Shown here in pieces: positions 32,693 to 34,063 of a stretch of DNA of 34,063 bases. A program made the translations under genes and the position numbers. Source of the DNA: DATDCY01 sp964513745 (GTDB lineage Bacteria > JAUVQV01 > DATDCY01); contig CAZEOK010000020.1 of the NCBI GenBank assembly GCA_964513745.1, positions 1-34,063 of the forward strand. Direction: 5' to 3'. Numbering within the stretch: position 1 is the stretch's first letter; every line of letters starts with the position of its first letter. The notes beneath the pieces are model-generated. The model did not search any database, was not told where the DNA came from, and saw nothing but the letters and a program-made list of their open reading frames with translations.

Positions 32693-33097
32693 TCACTTCG
32701 TCGGGTCCGCCCCCCTGATCTTTCCCGCCGCCTCGGCCGCGATCTCGCGCACGTCGGCATTCGGGTCTTTATCCGCGAGATTATCCAGCACCGCCTGCTC
32801 GCTCGCGCCGCCGACGAACCCGAGCAGCCAGGCGGCATCGCCGCGGCGCATCGGGTCCTGGGCCGCGAGCAGCGGCGCCAGCGCGGCCGCCGCGAGACCC
32901 CGCCGGCCGGGATCGGCCACGGCCAGCTCCTCGACGAGCGCCGACGTCCCCAGACGGACTCCCATCTGTGGGTCGGCGAGCAGCTCGCCGAGCAGCCCAT
33001 AAAGAGACGGATCGGACTTGAACAGGTCGACGAGCACGTCGAGCAGGCCGCGACCGAGGAACTCGGCGATGCGCGCCGCGGTGACGCCCCCGCTCAC
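32693..33097 (-). CDS. Small HEAT-repeat protein
   Basis: A 134-residue all-helical protein. It shows three or four HEAT-type units, for example LLADPQMGVRLGTSALVEELA, AAQDPMRRGDAAWLLGFVGG and LADKDPNADVREIAAEAAGKI, with the Asp-Pro turn and a helix-breaking pattern typical of such repeats. HEAT proteins are scaffolds for protein contacts; no enzyme motif is present. Its GTG start overlaps the stop of the RecD2-like gene (GTGA at 33094-33097), so the two are translated together and may work together. That partnership is inference. Confidence 0.82.
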   Translation of the reverse strand: MSGGVTAARIAEFLGRGLLDVLVDLFKSDPSLYGLLGELLADPQMGVRLGTSALVEELAVADPGRRGLAAAALAPLLAAQDPMRRGDAAWLLGFVGGASEQAVLDNLADKDPNADVREIAAEAAGKIRGADPTK

Positions 33098-34063
33098 GGG
33101 TGATGCCCCCGTGCGAGCGCCTGACCTTCGGCCAGCCTCTCGGCCAGACGCGTGTGCCGCTCGCGGACGCGGTTGTTGCGCACCGCGATTGCCGTGGCCT
33201 TGCGGCTGCCGACGATGGCCACGAGCCGCCGCCCGCGGGTGATGCCGGTGTACAGCAGGTTGCGCTGCAGCAGGACGTAGTGCTGCGTGTGCAGCGGGAT
33301 CACGACGGCCGGGTACTCGCTCCCCTGCGACTTGTGGATCGAACAGGCGTAACCGAGCACCAGCTCGTCGAGGTCGGCGTAGGAGTAGACGACCGGGCGG
33401 CCATCGAAGAGCACCGTCACCTCCTGCGCTTCGGGGTCGGCCTCGGCGATCCGCCCGAGATCCCCGTTGAAGACCTCCAGTTCGTAGTTGTTGCGGATCT
33501 GCATCACCTTGTCGCCGGCGCGAAAGAGCCGCCCGGGGCGTCCGACCTGCTCGCCCCGCGGGTTGAGAAGAGCCTGGAGGGTGCTATTGAGGTTGACCGT
33601 GCCGAGCAGCCCCTTGTGCATCGGCGTGAGCACCTGGACCCCCTCGAACGGATCGACGCCGAGCCGCTGCGGGATCTCCCGGGCGACGAGGCGCTTGACG
33701 GCATCGAGGATCTCCTCGGGCTCCTCCCGCCCGATGAAGTGGAAATCGCCGGGGCCGGCGAGCAGTGTGGCGGCATGAGCCGGCGGCGGCGCAGCCGGCG
33801 CGTCTGCCGCGGAACCAGCTCCCTGCGGCAGACGGCCGCTGTTGACGCGGTGCGCGTTGACCACGATCTGGCTCTCTTCGGCCTGACGGAAGATCTCGGT
33901 CAGCGCCGCGGTCTCGATCACCCCCGAGCGGATCAGGTCGCGCAGGACGCTCCCCGGTCCGACCGACGGCAGCTGGTCGACGTCGCCGACGAGAATCAGC
34001 CGGCACCCCGCCGGGATCGCCTTGAGCAGGTGGCCGAAGAGCGGCAGATCGACCATCGACATT
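33094..34063 (-). CDS. RecD2-type ATP-dependent DNA helicase, C-terminal part
   Basis: The C-terminal 322 residues of a superfamily 1B (5'-3') helicase; the N-terminal part, with Walker A, lies past the window end. Visible motifs are the end of motif II (MSMVD, at the window edge), motif III GDVDQLPSVGPG, EIFRQAEES, VLTPMHKGLLGTVNLN, motif V CSIHKSQGSEYPAVVIPL and motif VI YTGITRGRRLVAIVG. An Ala/Pro-rich insertion (nt 33765-33835) interrupts the RecD core. Free-standing RecD2 acts in DNA repair without RecBC. The coding frame is open to the window end. It overlaps the HEAT-repeat gene by 4 bases. Confidence 0.93.
   Translation of the reverse strand, partial: MSMVDLPLFGHLLKAIPAGCRLILVGDVDQLPSVGPGSVLRDLIRSGVIETAALTEIFRQAEESQIVVNAHRVNSGRLPQGAGSAADAPAAPPPAHAATLLAGPGDFHFIGREEPEEILDAVKRLVAREIPQRLGVDPFEGVQVLTPMHKGLLGTVNLNSTLQALLNPRGEQVGRPGRLFRAGDKVMQIRNNYELEVFNGDLGRIAEADPEAQEVTVLFDGRPVVYSYADLDELVLGYACSIHKSQGSEYPAVVIPLHTQHYVLLQRNLLYTGITRGRRLVAIVGSRKATAIAVRNNRVRERHTRLAERLAEGQALARGHHP

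Overview
The window is a 34 kb stretch of very GC-rich, tightly packed bacterial chromosome. The gene order ftsH-folP-cdaA-cdaR-glmM-pdxJ, an oxygen-sensitive class III ribonucleotide reductase with its radical-SAM activase, a Rex redox sensor, an AmrS-type radical-SAM enzyme, a TusA/DsrE-like sulfur module and a di-haem c-type cytochrome together suggest an anaerobic or microaerobic Gram-negative bacterium of the former Deltaproteobacteria (Desulfuromonas/Geobacter-like). This is inference from gene content, not from a marker gene. Three 10-N placeholders (1783-1792, 12349-12358, 17598-17607) lie inside genes; two of them break the reading frame, so this looks like a scaffolded draft or metagenome assembly.

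Layout. 1-6.4 kb: the end of an acyl-CoA synthetase, a 400 bp non-coding stretch with repeats and palindromes, then AmrS, RmuC (minus), a COG1313 radical-SAM activase, NrdG (minus) and a small redoxin (minus). 6.4-9.7 kb (minus): NrdD and Rex, separated by an AT-rich intergenic region carrying a NrdR box. 9.7-15.9 kb (minus): a six-gene housekeeping operon (ftsH, folP, cdaA, cdaR, glmM, pdxJ) in which four successive junctions are 4-nt stop/start overlaps; it covers membrane proteolysis, folate, c-di-AMP, cell-wall precursor and vitamin B6 synthesis. 16-23 kb (minus): asparagine synthetase, a VOC protein, a TMTC-like membrane protein with TPR, class II aldolase, a di-haem cytochrome and a K+ channel. 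23-24.3 kb (minus): arsR-tusA-dsrE behind a near-consensus promoter. 24.4-30.3 kb (plus): metallophosphoesterase, family 4 uracil-DNA glycosylase, exported cyclophilin, tandem universal stress protein, GlcD-like flavoprotein and an FMN nitronate-monooxygenase-like enzyme. 30.3-34 kb: a NifU-domain protein (minus), a CsgG/PrcB-like lipoprotein, an SPL-family radical-SAM protein, a HEAT-repeat protein (minus) and the C-terminal part of a RecD2-type helicase (minus).

The most notable items are not classical defence or mobile systems; I found no CRISPR array, transposase, phage gene, tRNA or rRNA. They are: (i) a redoxin-coupled class III ribonucleotide reductase cassette with a NrdR box pair; (ii) two families of short dispersed repeats, one of which supplies the termini of several proteins and the other of which forms a long hairpin inside the nrd operon; (iii) a palindromic element upstream of amrS with mutually exclusive pairings; (iv) an apparently leaderless, probably autoregulated ArsR-TusA-DsrE operon; (v) a CsgG-PrcB_C domain fusion.
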